This document shows positions 48,984 through 58,354 of a stretch of 64,000 bases of DNA, one piece after another. This DNA comes from Methylobacterium sp. W2 (lineage in GTDB: Bacteria; Pseudomonadota; Alphaproteobacteria; Rhizobiales; Beijerinckiaceae), in the NCBI RefSeq assembly GCF_020662345.1, contig NZ_VMOA01000014.1, positions 1 to 64,000 of the forward strand, read 5' to 3'. The position numbers were made by a program, and so were the translations under genes. Under the pieces are notes generated by a model, which saw only the letters and a list, made by a program, of their open reading frames with translations, was not told the origin of the DNA and searched no databases. Numbering within the stretch: position 1 is the first letter of the stretch; every line of letters starts with the position of its first letter.

Positions 48984-51900
48984 CTAGGATGCCCGCGCCG
49001 TATCCGGCGCCCTGCCCTCGCCGGTGGTGAACCGGCCGTAGCGCAGGGCCAGGGTCGGCAGGATCAGGAGGTTCAGGACCGTCGAGGTCACGAGGCCGCC
49101 GAGGATGACGATGGCCATCGGCCCCTCGATCTCGCGGCCGGGCTCGCCGGCTCCCAGCGCCAGGGGCAGCAGGCCGAGGCCGGTGACGAGGGAGGTCATC
49201 AGGATCGGCACGAGGCGGTCGGCGGCGCCCTCCACCGCCGTGTCGCGATCCCATGCCCGGCCCTCGGCGGCGACGAGGTGCTCGTAATGCGAGATCATCA
49301 TGATGGTGTTGCGGAGCGAGATGCCGAACAGGGTCACGAAGCCGACGATGGAGCCGAGCGACAGCACGGCCCCCGTGGCGAAGACCGCAAGCACCCCGCC
49401 GACGAAGGCGAAGGGCAGGTTGACCAGGACCAGCATGAGGTTGCGCGCGCTGCCGGTGACCACGGCCAGCAGCAGCACGATGCCGAGACCGGCGAGCCCC
49501 GAGAACAGCAACAGGTCGCGCCTGGCCCGCGCCTGCGCCTCGGCCGATCCGGCAAAGCTCACATAGACGCCCGTCGGCAGCGCCACCTCCTTGGCGATCT
49601 TGCGCCGCGCCGCCTCGACGAAGGAGGCGACGTCGCGGCCCGTGACGTTGGCGGTGATCGCCTGGACGCGCTGGGCGCCCTGGTGCTGGACCTGGTAGCG
49701 TCCCGAGGTCTCGTAGATGTCCGCCACCTGGGCGAGGCGGATGAAGCGGCCGTTCGAGGAGCGCAAGGGGAGGTCGCCCAAAGCCGTGAGACGCCCCCTC
49801 GCCCCGGAATCGAGGATGACGAGGACATTGAAGACCGCGTTGCCCTCATAGGTCTGGCCGACCACGTCGCCCTGATAGGCGGTGCGCACCACCTCCATCA
49901 CCTCGATGGCCGAGAGGCCCCAATGGCGCAGGTCGTTGGGCCGGAGACCGACGTTGATCTGCGGCAACCCCGCCGGGGAGGCCTGCTGGATGTCCGTGGC
50001 GCCGCGCACCTCGGCGAGTTCGCGGGCGATGTCGCGGGCGGCCGCCTCGATCCGGGCGAGATCGTTGCCGAAGACGTTGACGACGACGGGCGCGGTATAG
50101 CCGGAGACCGTCTCCTCGATCCGCTCGGTGAGGAAGGTCTTGAGCGAGAAGGCGGCACCGGGAAACCCTGCCATCAGGGCGCGGATATCGGCCTCGGCCC
50201 TGCCCTGCCCGGCACCGTCGAGCCCCTGGTCGAGGTCGATATGAATCTCGCTGTAATGGGTGCCGGCGGTGTCCTGCCCGGCCTCGGCGCGGCCGATCTG
50301 TGAGGCGACGGCGCGGATGCCGGGGATCTTCAGGAGGTCTACGGTGATGCGGCCGCCGAGCCGCATGGATTCCCCGAGCGACGTGCCCGGAGCCGCCGCC
50401 ATGTGCAGGATCAGGTGGCCCTCCTTCAGGTCGGGGAGGAAGGTGCTGCCGAAGAACGGCGTCGCGGCGGCGCCCGCCAGGGTCACCAGGATGCCGAAGA
50501 CGATGACGGTGCGCGGCGCGCGGTTGATCCGCCGGAGGAGGCGGGTGTAGCCGCCCCGCGACCAGCGCATCACCGGCGGGTCGCGCATGTCCGTCTCGCG
50601 CCGCCCGGTGAGGAGCATCATCGACAGAGCGGGGGTGACGGTGAGCGCCACGGCGAGCGAGGCCACCACGGCCAGGATGTAGGCGAGGGCGAGGGGGGCG
50701 AACAGCTTGCCGGCGATGCCCGACAGGACCAGCACCGGCAGGAACACCAGCAGCACCGCGAAGGTGGCGTAGGCGACCGCGGTGCGGACTTCGAGGATGG
50801 CGTCGACGACCACCCTCCCCTCCGGGACGGGTGCGGCGAGGCGCCGGTTCTCGCGCAGGCGCCGCACCACGTTCTCGACGCCGATCACCGCGTCGTCCAC
50901 CACCTCGCCGATGGCGATAGCGAGGCCGCCCAGCGTCATGGTGTTGAGGCTCTCGCCCATCGCCTGGAGCGCCACCACGGCGGCGATGAGCGAGAGCGGG
51001 ATCGCCACCGACGAGATCACGCAGGTGCGCCAGTCGTAGAGGAAGGCGAACAGCACCACGACCACGAGGATGCCGCCGAGCCCCAGCGCCTGGAGCACGT
51101 TGGCATTGGCGATGGTGATGAAGTTCGCCGGCCGGAACAGGTCCGCGCGCAACGCGACGCCTTCCCGGTCGAGGGCGGGGCGCAGGTCTTCGAGAGCGGC
51201 CTCCACGCGGGCGGTGACCTCGCGGGTGTTGGCGCCGTATTGCGCGCCGACCATGAGAAGCACGCCGCGCTTGCCATCCACCAGGGCGGCGCTGATCGGC
51301 GGCTCACCGGCGGCGACCACGGTGGCGACGTCGCCGAGGGTCACGCTCGCCCCGCCCTCGTTGATGAGGACCGTGCGGGCCAGTTCCTCAGGGGTAAGCG
51401 ACTGCCCCTCGGTCTGGAGGGTGACGCGCTGGTTGATCGTGTCGACGAAGCCGGCCCCGCGCACGCCGGTGGCCTTGCGGGCGGCGGCGAGCACGTCGTT
51501 CATGCCGATATTGTAGCGGATCAGATCCGCTGGCCGGATCTGGACCTGGAGCGAGCGCACGGCGCCGCCATAGACAGAGACCTGAGCGACGCCCGGCACC
51601 GCCAGCAGCCGGAGGCGCACGGTCCAGTCCGCGACGGTGCGCAGGTCGAGGTCGGAGCGCCGCTCCGAAGTGAGCCCGACGAGGAGCACGGTGCTGGTGG
51701 CCGAGGTCAGCGCCGTCATCGCCGGCGGCAGCACGCCCTGGGGCAGGCGGCCGGCGAGCGCCGTCAGCCGCTCGGTGACGAGCTGCCGGACGCGGTAGAC
51801 GTCGCTGCCGGTGCCGAAGGTGACGGTGATGACCGACAGGCCCTGGATCGAGCTCGAGCGCAGGGATTCGATGCCCGGCAAGCCGTTCACCGCCACCTCG

Positions 51901-52139
51901 ATCGGCTGGGTGACCAGCACCTCCACCTGTTCGGGGTTGAGGCCCGGTGCCTCGGTCTGGACGACCACGGAGGGCGGCGCGAATTCCGGGAACACGTCGT
52001 ATTTCGCGTCCCCGAGCACGTAAATGCCGTAGCCGGCGAGCGCGAGGCTGAGCGCCAGGACGATGCCGCGGAAGCGCACCGCGAAGGCGACGAGGGCCGC
52101 CTGGGGACCATTCTGGGGGCCGATCGGCATGTCGCTCAC
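48984..52139 (-). CDS. Heavy-metal RND efflux pump (CusA/CzcA family)
   Basis: A 1051-residue inner-membrane transporter with twelve predicted membrane segments in two repeats and two large periplasmic loops. The N-terminal segment (FRGIVLALSLALAGYGIYVL) and DVFPEFAPPSVVVQTEAPGL match the HME branch. Proton-coupled export of metal or related cations. The start is GTG 52139, with an ATG nine bases later as an alternative. It is transcribed after the adaptor gene. Confidence 0.92.
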   Translation of the reverse strand: MSDMPIGPQNGPQAALVAFAVRFRGIVLALSLALAGYGIYVLGDAKYDVFPEFAPPSVVVQTEAPGLNPEQVEVLVTQPIEVAVNGLPGIESLRSSSIQGLSVITVTFGTGSDVYRVRQLVTERLTALAGRLPQGVLPPAMTALTSATSTVLLVGLTSERRSDLDLRTVADWTVRLRLLAVPGVAQVSVYGGAVRSLQVQIRPADLIRYNIGMNDVLAAARKATGVRGAGFVDTINQRVTLQTEGQSLTPEELARTVLINEGGASVTLGDVATVVAAGEPPISAALVDGKRGVLLMVGAQYGANTREVTARVEAALEDLRPALDREGVALRADLFRPANFITIANANVLQALGLGGILVVVVLFAFLYDWRTCVISSVAIPLSLIAAVVALQAMGESLNTMTLGGLAIAIGEVVDDAVIGVENVVRRLRENRRLAAPVPEGRVVVDAILEVRTAVAYATFAVLLVFLPVLVLSGIAGKLFAPLALAYILAVVASLAVALTVTPALSMMLLTGRRETDMRDPPVMRWSRGGYTRLLRRINRAPRTVIVFGILVTLAGAAATPFFGSTFLPDLKEGHLILHMAAAPGTSLGESMRLGGRITVDLLKIPGIRAVASQIGRAEAGQDTAGTHYSEIHIDLDQGLDGAGQGRAEADIRALMAGFPGAAFSLKTFLTERIEETVSGYTAPVVVNVFGNDLARIEAAARDIARELAEVRGATDIQQASPAGLPQINVGLRPNDLRHWGLSAIEVMEVVRTAYQGDVVGQTYEGNAVFNVLVILDSGARGRLTALGDLPLRSSNGRFIRLAQVADIYETSGRYQVQHQGAQRVQAITANVTGRDVASFVEAARRKIAKEVALPTGVYVSFAGSAEAQARARRDLLLFSGLAGLGIVLLLAVVTGSARNLMLVLVNLPFAFVGGVLAVFATGAVLSLGSIVGFVTLFGISLRNTIMMISHYEHLVAAEGRAWDRDTAVEGAADRLVPILMTSLVTGLGLLPLALGAGEPGREIEGPMAIVILGGLVTSTVLNLLILPTLALRYGRFTTGEGRAPDTARAS

Positions 52140-52140
52140 G

Positions 52141-53205
52141 TCAATCGTCGTCCACGCCGCCGGAGACCGAGAGCAGGCTCTTCATCTCCTCGGACAGGAG
52201 CGCCTGCGCGCCCGTCAGCACGATCTCGGTCCCGTCGGGCAGGTCCTCCACCACATAGGCATCCGCCGACATCGGCGGGTCGGTCTTGAGGGCGTGGCGG
52301 GCATAGGCGTTGGGTGCCACCGCGCGGTAGATCCAGGTTCCGCCCTGCCAATGCACCACCGCATCCTCGGGCACGCTGAGGCCGGTGACGGTCCGGTCCG
52401 AGGAGAGGAAGGCGAGCATGCTCATGCCGGGCAGGAAGCCGCTGTCACCGGGCACGGTATAGAAGAAGCTCAGGCCCTGGATGCGCTGGTCGGTGCGGGT
52501 GGCCGGCGAGATATAGCGCAGCGCGATCCGCGCGCTCTGCGGCGGCACCTCGGCGAAGGCGGCGGCGGGTTGGCCCTTGATGCTCTCGCCCGGCGGCAGG
52601 GTCACCTGGACCAGGAAATCGACGCGCTCGATCAGCCGGGTGATGGCCGGCGAGCGCTCGACGATGGCCCGGCCGATCACCGGCCCCCATTCCTGCTGCG
52701 CGGTGGCGGACAGGGTGCGGACCTGGGATTCCGCCGCCGCCAGCGAGGCTTGGTCGGTCTGGAACGTGCCCTCGGTGGTCTCGACCTGCACCGTGGTGGC
52801 GTAGGGACCGAGGTTCCTGGCGCGCTGGAAGGCGTTGCGCGAGACCTCGACGCGGGCCTGGGCGGTCTGGAGCTGCGCCTTGGCGCTGGCGTAGGAATTG
52901 GTGAGGTCGGTGACCCGGGCGACGTCGAGGACGCTGCCATAGGCCTGGAGTTCCTCGCGGTGGGGAGCGGAGGGCCGCACCTGCGTCGCGATACCGAGGC
53001 GCTCGCGCTCCTCCGGCTTGAGCCGGACCACGGTGCGGCCGTCCTCGATGGCGGTGCGCTGGGCGGGGAGGTGACGCGGCGCGGCGGGTGCAGGCGCGAT
53101 CCGCTCGCGCAGTTCGGCGATGAGGGCCGTGCCGGCTTCGCTCAGCGCGAAGGCGGCGAGGCCGGCCACGGCGCCGGCGAGGAGGAGGACGCGCAGCCAC
53201 TTCAC
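52141..53205 (-). CDS. Periplasmic adaptor (membrane fusion) protein of the RND pump
   Basis: A 354-residue protein from GTG 53205 (GGAGGG upstream). One N-terminal membrane anchor (LRVLLLAGAVAGLAAFALS), a coiled-coil hairpin near 110-200 and a beta-barrel/MP domain, the HlyD/CusB-like plan. It links the RND pump to an outer-membrane channel. Its stop is two bases from the pump start. No channel gene of the TolC/CusC type lies beside it in the window. Confidence 0.85.
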   Translation of the reverse strand: MKWLRVLLLAGAVAGLAAFALSEAGTALIAELRERIAPAPAAPRHLPAQRTAIEDGRTVVRLKPEERERLGIATQVRPSAPHREELQAYGSVLDVARVTDLTNSYASAKAQLQTAQARVEVSRNAFQRARNLGPYATTVQVETTEGTFQTDQASLAAAESQVRTLSATAQQEWGPVIGRAIVERSPAITRLIERVDFLVQVTLPPGESIKGQPAAAFAEVPPQSARIALRYISPATRTDQRIQGLSFFYTVPGDSGFLPGMSMLAFLSSDRTVTGLSVPEDAVVHWQGGTWIYRAVAPNAYARHALKTDPPMSADAYVVEDLPDGTEIVLTGAQALLSEEMKSLLSVSGGVDDD

Positions 53206-53393
53206 CAGAACCGCCCTCCCCGGCCTCGCGATCGATGCGCCGCGCTTGACCCTCTGAACGGATACAGCGTCCCTCGCCAACCCGATACGGGGCTTGCCGG
53301 GATATCCCGGCCTCCCTCGCAACGTTGCGCCGGCCTGCGCGCGGTTTCGCGATCCTCGCGGCCATGAGATGATGGCGCTGGCCGGAGAGCGTC

Positions 53394-54347
53394 GTGACCC
53401 ACATCCTCCCCCTGCCCTACAGGCCGCCCTACGATTGGCCCGCGATCCTGGCCTATCTCGGCGGCCGGGCCATTCCCGGTGTCGAGGTGGTGACGGCGGA
53501 TGCCTATGCCCGGACCGTCTTCCTCGGCGGCCGTCCCGGCATTGTCTCCGTCATGCGGGGCCGGGGCGACGCCCTCGTCGCCACGGTCGATCATCCCGAT
53601 CCGGCGATTCTGCCAGATGTTCTCGCCCGGCTGAGGCCGATGTTCGATTGCGATGCCGACCCGGCCATCATCGCGGCGGCGCTCTCGCACGACCCCGACC
53701 TCGCCCCCCTCGTGGCCGAACGGCCGGGCCTGCGGGTTCCGGGCGCCTGGGACGGGTTCGAGATCGCAGTGCGCGCCATTCTCGGACAACAGGTCTCGGT
53801 GAATCCGGCGACCCGCCTCGTCGGCCGTCTGGTTTCCGCCTTCGGCGAACCGGTGCTGCCGGAACCCGCCGCGGCGGGGCTCACCCATCTGTTCCCGACG
53901 CCGGATCGCCTGCTCGACGCCGACGTGGCCGCGGCCCTCGGCATGCCGGGGGCACGCGGCAGGGCGATCAGTGCCCTCGCAGCGGAGGCCCATGCGCATC
54001 CCGATCTGTTCGCACGGGGACGCGGCCTCGACCCTGCGGTGGCCGCCCTGAGGGCGATGAGCGGAATCGGCGAATGGACGGCGCAGTACATCGCCCTGCG
54101 GGCTTTGCGCGAACCGGATGCGCTGCCGGCGAGCGACCTCGCCCTGCTCCGGTCCCTCGATACCGGGTCAGGGCGTCCGACACCGGCGCAATTGCTCGTC
54201 CGGGCCGACGCTTGGCGGCCCTGGCGGGCCTATGCCGCCGTGCATCTCTGGACGAGTGACGCAGCGCGGATCGCCGCCGCCCTGCCTGCGACAAGGCCCG
54301 CCGCAAAGCGCCGCTCTCCCCGGCCCGCATCCGGGCCAGGTCCGTGA
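53394..54347 (+). CDS. alkA: DNA-3-methyladenine glycosylase II (AlkA)
   Basis: A 317-residue HhH-GPD glycosylase from GTG 53394. The AlkA N-terminal domain starts PLPYRPPYDW; helix-hairpin-helix LRAMSGIGEWTAQYIALRAL is near 220-240, followed by the catalytic Asp in LPASDLALL. It removes alkylated bases in repair. It is divergent from the adaptor gene across 188 bases. There is no Ada-like domain. Confidence 0.92.
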   Translation: MTHILPLPYRPPYDWPAILAYLGGRAIPGVEVVTADAYARTVFLGGRPGIVSVMRGRGDALVATVDHPDPAILPDVLARLRPMFDCDADPAIIAAALSHDPDLAPLVAERPGLRVPGAWDGFEIAVRAILGQQVSVNPATRLVGRLVSAFGEPVLPEPAAAGLTHLFPTPDRLLDADVAAALGMPGARGRAISALAAEAHAHPDLFARGRGLDPAVAALRAMSGIGEWTAQYIALRALREPDALPASDLALLRSLDTGSGRPTPAQLLVRADAWRPWRAYAAVHLWTSDAARIAAALPATRPAAKRRSPRPASGPGP

Positions 54348-54457
54348 CGTACAGCCCTGCTTCCGGCGGGCTTGCTCAGCCCGTCCTGGGCGGGACAGAA
54401 GGGGACGGCGGCGCCTCAAGCGAAGAACCATCTCCGAGCAAAGCCGCCGAAGGGATC

Positions 54458-55402
54458 ATGACCTCTCCGTCCGCCTCCCCCGGCCCGGCCGTCGAGACCC
54501 GCGCGGTCGCCGCCGCCTACCCGCTCCTCCTGTTCACGACCCTGCTGTGGGGCGGCAACGTGGTCGCCGGCAAATGGGCCGTGGGCGAGGTCTCGCCCCA
54601 GGTGCTCACCTGCCTGCGCTGGGCCTTCGCCTGCCTCGCCCTAACCTGGCCGGCCTGGCGCGGGATCGTGGCCGAGCGCCACCTGATCGCGCGCCACTGG
54701 CGCTACATCCTGCTGATGGGAGCCTGCGGCTACACCGCCTATGCGAGCCTGTTCTATGCCGCCGGCATCTACACCACCGGCGTGAACGTCGCCCTGTTCC
54801 AGGGGGCGATCCCGGTCCTCGTCATCCTACTCAACTACGTCGTGCACCGCGTCGCCGTCACAGGGGCGCAGGTCCTCGGCGTCGTCATCACCCTCGGCGG
54901 CGCCGGCGTCGCGGCCACCCACGGCGACTGGCGCATCCTGTCGACGCTGTCCTTCAACATCGGCGACATGCTGATGCTCGGGGCCTGCCTGCTCTATGCC
55001 GGCTACACCGTCGCCCTCGCCGACCGGCCCAAGATATCCGGCCTGACCTTCTTCTCGGCGATGGCGCTGGCGGCCCTCGTGACCTCCCTGCCCGCGCTTG
55101 CGCTGGAGCAGGCCGCCGGACGCCTGATCTGGCCGACGCCGCAGGGCTGGGCCATCGTCGCCTTCGTGGCCCTCGGGCCGTCCCTCATCGCCCAGCTCTC
55201 GTTCATGCGGGGCGTCGAACTGATCGGCCCGAACCGGGCGGGGGTGTTCGTGAACCTCGTGCCGATCTTCGGCTCGGGCCTCGCCATCCTCGTCGTCGGC
55301 GAGCCCTTTCAATGGTACCAGGCCGCGGCTTTGGCCCTCGTGCTCGGCGGCATCGTCATCGCCGAGCGCTTCGGCCGCCGCGAAAGTCCCGGCGGCGGAT
55401 GA
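54458..55402 (+). CDS. EamA/DMT family transporter
   Basis: A 314-residue membrane protein with ten predicted helices in two EamA repeats (first LLLFTTLLWGGNVVAGKWAV; second ends LALVLGGIVIAERFG). Drug/metabolite exporters of this class carry amino acids or related small molecules; substrate unknown. ATG 54458 with AAGGGA upstream is favoured over an in-frame GTG at 54344 overlapping alkA. Confidence 0.9.
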   Translation: MTSPSASPGPAVETRAVAAAYPLLLFTTLLWGGNVVAGKWAVGEVSPQVLTCLRWAFACLALTWPAWRGIVAERHLIARHWRYILLMGACGYTAYASLFYAAGIYTTGVNVALFQGAIPVLVILLNYVVHRVAVTGAQVLGVVITLGGAGVAATHGDWRILSTLSFNIGDMLMLGACLLYAGYTVALADRPKISGLTFFSAMALAALVTSLPALALEQAAGRLIWPTPQGWAIVAFVALGPSLIAQLSFMRGVELIGPNRAGVFVNLVPIFGSGLAILVVGEPFQWYQAAALALVLGGIVIAERFGRRESPGGG

Positions 55403-55417
55403 GACGGGACGTCCGGT

Positions 55418-55894
55418 TCAGCCGGCGGCCGCGCGCTCGAGGGCGGCGATGTCGAGCTTGATCATGTCCTGCATGGCGGAGAAGACGCGGCGCGCCACGG
55501 CCGGGTCGGGATCGGCCAGCAGCCGGGGGAGGATCGTGGGCACGATCTGCCAGGGCACGCCCCACCTGTCCCGGAGCCAGCCGCACATGATCTCGGAGCC
55601 ACCGTCCGCGATGAGCGCCGCCCACAACCGGTCGACCTCGTCCTGGTCGGCGCAGGCCACCGAGATGGAAGCGGCCATTCCGTAATCGGCCTCGCCGCCC
55701 CCGTTCAGTGCCTGAAAGCCCTGTCCGCCGAGGGTGAAGGCCACCAGGAGCGCATCGCCCGCCTCCCCGCCCGGCCAGGGCCCCGGCGAGCGCTGGACAT
55801 GGTCGATACGCGAATCGGGGACGAGGGAGACGTAGAGGCCGACGGCCGCCTCGATGTCCTTGCCGAACCACAGGCAGGTGCTGACCTTCGGCAT
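55418..55894 (-). CDS. VOC family (PhnB-type) protein
   Basis: A 158-residue protein starting MPKVSTCLWFGKDIEAAVGL, with two beta-alpha-beta-beta-beta halves and GWLRDRWGVPWQIVPTILPR, the PF06983 signature. It is metal-binding in family members; its substrate here is unknown. It is convergent with the EamA gene. Confidence 0.88.
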   Translation of the reverse strand: MPKVSTCLWFGKDIEAAVGLYVSLVPDSRIDHVQRSPGPWPGGEAGDALLVAFTLGGQGFQALNGGGEADYGMAASISVACADQDEVDRLWAALIADGGSEIMCGWLRDRWGVPWQIVPTILPRLLADPDPAVARRVFSAMQDMIKLDIAALERAAAG

Positions 55895-55956
55895 CGTCGA
55901 TTCCTCCCGCGAGACCAGGCTCGCGTGACGATATCAACGATCAGGCCCCGATCCCA

Positions 55957-56688
55957 TCAGATGATGAGCCCCCGCCGCAGGGCGATGGCGACGGCCTGGG
56001 TGCGGTTGGCGGTGCCGAGCTTGGCGCGAGCGGAACGCAGGTGGAAATCGACGCCGTGGGCCGAGATTCCCATGACCTCGCCGATCTCCCAATCGGTCTT
56101 GCCTTCGGCCGCCCATTGCAGCGCCTCGCGCTCGCGCGGGGCGAGGCGCGCGGTGGCCGCCGGGCTCTGGCCGTTCAGCAGCAGCAGGTGGCCGAACGCG
56201 TAGGTGGCGGCCAGCTGGAGCATGCCCCTGTCCGCCGGATCGATGGCGAGACGCTCGCCCGAAACACTGAACCCGGCGGTCTCGCCGTCGAGGGTCATCA
56301 ACGGAATGGTCAGGCCGTCGCGCAGGCCGAAATCCGTCGCCTCGTCCATCACCCTGCGCGCCAGCGGATCGTCGGCATGCTCATCGGTGGCGTCGCTCCA
56401 GGCGAAGGGCGCGGTGGAGTGGCCGAGGCGCTGCACCGTGGGATCGTGGAAGGCATAGCCGCGCGTCAGGTAGCGTCGGCCCCATTCCATCGGGAAGGTG
56501 TTGAGGAGGACGTGGCCGCGCTGCTGTCGGACGGGCGCACCACGGGCCGGCACGGTGGCCGCCATGATGTGGGCGACGCCGAGATCCGCCAGTTCCGCCA
56601 TCAGAAGCCGGGCGACGTCCTCGCCGCTCGCCGTCCGGTCGAGAGAGCGGAGGAAGCCGAGGGTCTGATCGAGGGATTTGCGCGTCAC
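55957..56688 (-). CDS. LuxR-type regulator with autoinducer-binding domain
   Basis: A 243-residue protein. The autoinducer-binding domain has the conserved WxxxY...DP...W set (WGRRYLTRGYAFHDP, then FAWSD). The C-terminal GerE HTH (LAPREREALQWAAEGKTDWE, then IGEVMGISAHGVDFHLRSAR) is complete. No LuxI synthase gene is in the window, so it may be a solo receptor for acyl-homoserine lactone made elsewhere. Confidence 0.9.
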   Translation of the reverse strand: MTRKSLDQTLGFLRSLDRTASGEDVARLLMAELADLGVAHIMAATVPARGAPVRQQRGHVLLNTFPMEWGRRYLTRGYAFHDPTVQRLGHSTAPFAWSDATDEHADDPLARRVMDEATDFGLRDGLTIPLMTLDGETAGFSVSGERLAIDPADRGMLQLAATYAFGHLLLLNGQSPAATARLAPREREALQWAAEGKTDWEIGEVMGISAHGVDFHLRSARAKLGTANRTQAVAIALRRGLII

Positions 56689-56815
56689 ACGCGTACTGCC
56701 AGGAGAGCCCGATCACGTTTGCATGATCGAGAGCATGTGAGCGACCTGACTCTAGGTTGTCAACGCATTCCCAAGGGTAGGATCGATTTTGCGCGAGCGA
56801 GTATCCGAGGGGGTA

Positions 56816-57247
56816 TCAGCCGAACAGGTCGACGGTCCTGAAACCGGCCGCTTCCAGCCGCTCGGCCAGGACGCGGCGATGGCACCGTTCCGGATCGCGC
56901 TCGAAACAGAGGAGACAGGTGGGCGCCCGCGCGGCGAGCTCGCACAGGGCATCGAGGGCGAGGCCGCCATCGGCGGTATCGAGGACCTCCTCGCAGTAGA
57001 TCCGGCGCATCAGCGCCGCGTCATGGGCCCGGGCGGCTTCCCGCCCGGCCTTGGGCGTGCCGAGTTCCCGCGCATGCGCATAGGCGAGACCCGCCTCCTC
57101 CAGGCTCGTCTTCAGGGCGTTCTTCGAGAAGCCTCGCTTGCGCGAGTTCGCCACCGCGCGAACGTCGGCCAGGGTCGCGACACCGGCATCCTTCAGGGTC
57201 GCCACGAATCGCTCGGAATCGAGCCCTTCGTAGCCGATGGTGAACAA
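56816..57247 (-). CDS. DUF488 family protein
   Basis: A 143-residue protein: MFTIGYEGLDSERFVATLKD, then VRAVANSRKRGFSK, YAHARELGTPKAGRE and LCFERDPERCHRRVLAERL, the full DUF488 motif series. Biochemical function of the family is not established; metal-binding via the Cys/His box is likely. Confidence 0.9.
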   Translation of the reverse strand: MFTIGYEGLDSERFVATLKDAGVATLADVRAVANSRKRGFSKNALKTSLEEAGLAYAHARELGTPKAGREAARAHDAALMRRIYCEEVLDTADGGLALDALCELAARAPTCLLCFERDPERCHRRVLAERLEAAGFRTVDLFG

Positions 57248-57505
57248 AACCTTGTGCAGTCTCCCCTCCCCTCGAAACGTCAGACCGGCTCGGGACTTAG
57301 CCTCGGGTGCCGGACTGCGGCCAAAGCGCCGGAATGCACCCTATGTGGCTCGCAGGCAACGACTTCCGGAATTCCGCCGCATTGCCGTCAAAGCTCTGTT
57401 AACCGCGCGGGGTCCATCCCTTAGCGATGAGTTTAGCGCGTGAGAACGGTGGGCCGGGCATCGATGTCGCTTAAGAACGGGATCGCCCCGACAATCCTGG
57501 CCGGG

Positions 57506-58333
57506 ATGCCACGCGGCGTCGCCATGCGCTGGGCCAAACGCTCACTGACGGCCGCCCTGCTCGCGAGCCTCGCGGCCTGCGCCGGAAACCACAGCGACTT
57601 CTACCCGACCAAGGGCGACGTGAAGCCCCATCCGGGGGTGGCGCGCGCCAAGCAGCATCCGATCCAAGGCATCGACATCTCGAAGTGGCAGGGCCCGATC
57701 GATTGGGCCTCGGTGCGCGGTGCCGGCACCCAGTTCGCCTTCATCAAGGCGACGGAAGGCGGCGACCACGTGGACGAGCGGTTCCGCGCCAATTGGGATG
57801 GCGCCGCCAAGGCGGGCGTGCCCCGTGGGGCCTACCATTTCGTGTTCTGGTGCCGCTCGGCCCAGGACCAGATGGAGTGGTTCAAGAAGAACGTGCCCAA
57901 CGATCCGACCGCCCTGCCCCCCGTTCTCGACGTGGAGTGGAACGGCCATTCGCAGCTCTGCCCCAAGAAGCTGCCGAAAGCCCAGGCGCTGGCGATGATG
58001 CGCTACATGCTCGACGAGATGGAGCGCTACACCGGCAAGCGTCCGATCATCTATACCGACATCACCTTCCACAAGGACGTGCTCGAGGACGAGCTGCCCG
58101 ACTACCCGCACTGGGTCCGCTCCACGGCGGCCGAGCCCGAGCAGCGCTACGCCAAGCGCAAGTGGATGCTGTGGCAGTTCACCTCCACCGGCCGGGTTCC
58201 GGGCGTGCGCGGCGATGTCGACCGCAACGCGTTCTACGGCTCTACGGCGGAATGGGCCTCGTTCCTGTCGACGGATTGCGACCCCCGCGACCATAGCCGG
58301 CTCGCCGGACAGGGGCTCTGCAGCGGGAAGTGA
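57506..58333 (+). CDS. GH25 lysozyme-like lipoprotein
   Basis: A 275-residue protein. The signal segment MRWAKRSLTAALLASLAAC (start at 57524, or 57506 or 57464) ends in a lipobox. The GH25 barrel has GIDISKWQGPIDW near the start, the VLDVEWNG acidic pair (Asp and Glu), and WMLWQFTSTGRVPGVRGDVD at the end. It would cleave or bind peptidoglycan at the envelope. Start choice is uncertain over about 80 bases. Confidence 0.88.
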   Translation: MPRGVAMRWAKRSLTAALLASLAACAGNHSDFYPTKGDVKPHPGVARAKQHPIQGIDISKWQGPIDWASVRGAGTQFAFIKATEGGDHVDERFRANWDGAAKAGVPRGAYHFVFWCRSAQDQMEWFKKNVPNDPTALPPVLDVEWNGHSQLCPKKLPKAQALAMMRYMLDEMERYTGKRPIIYTDITFHKDVLEDELPDYPHWVRSTAAEPEQRYAKRKWMLWQFTSTGRVPGVRGDVDRNAFYGSTAEWASFLSTDCDPRDHSRLAGQGLCSGK

Positions 58334-58354
58334 ACGGGATGCGGAGGCCGGGCG

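Noticed and set aside
49000..52289. Several long forward frames over the RND pump gene
   Set aside because: They are high-GC shadows; the reverse frame is an unmistakable RND transporter.
56741..56760. Possible lux box (ACCT..AGGT) upstream of the LuxR gene
   Set aside because: Only 14 bases between outer ends and weak symmetry compared with the usual 20-bp lux box.
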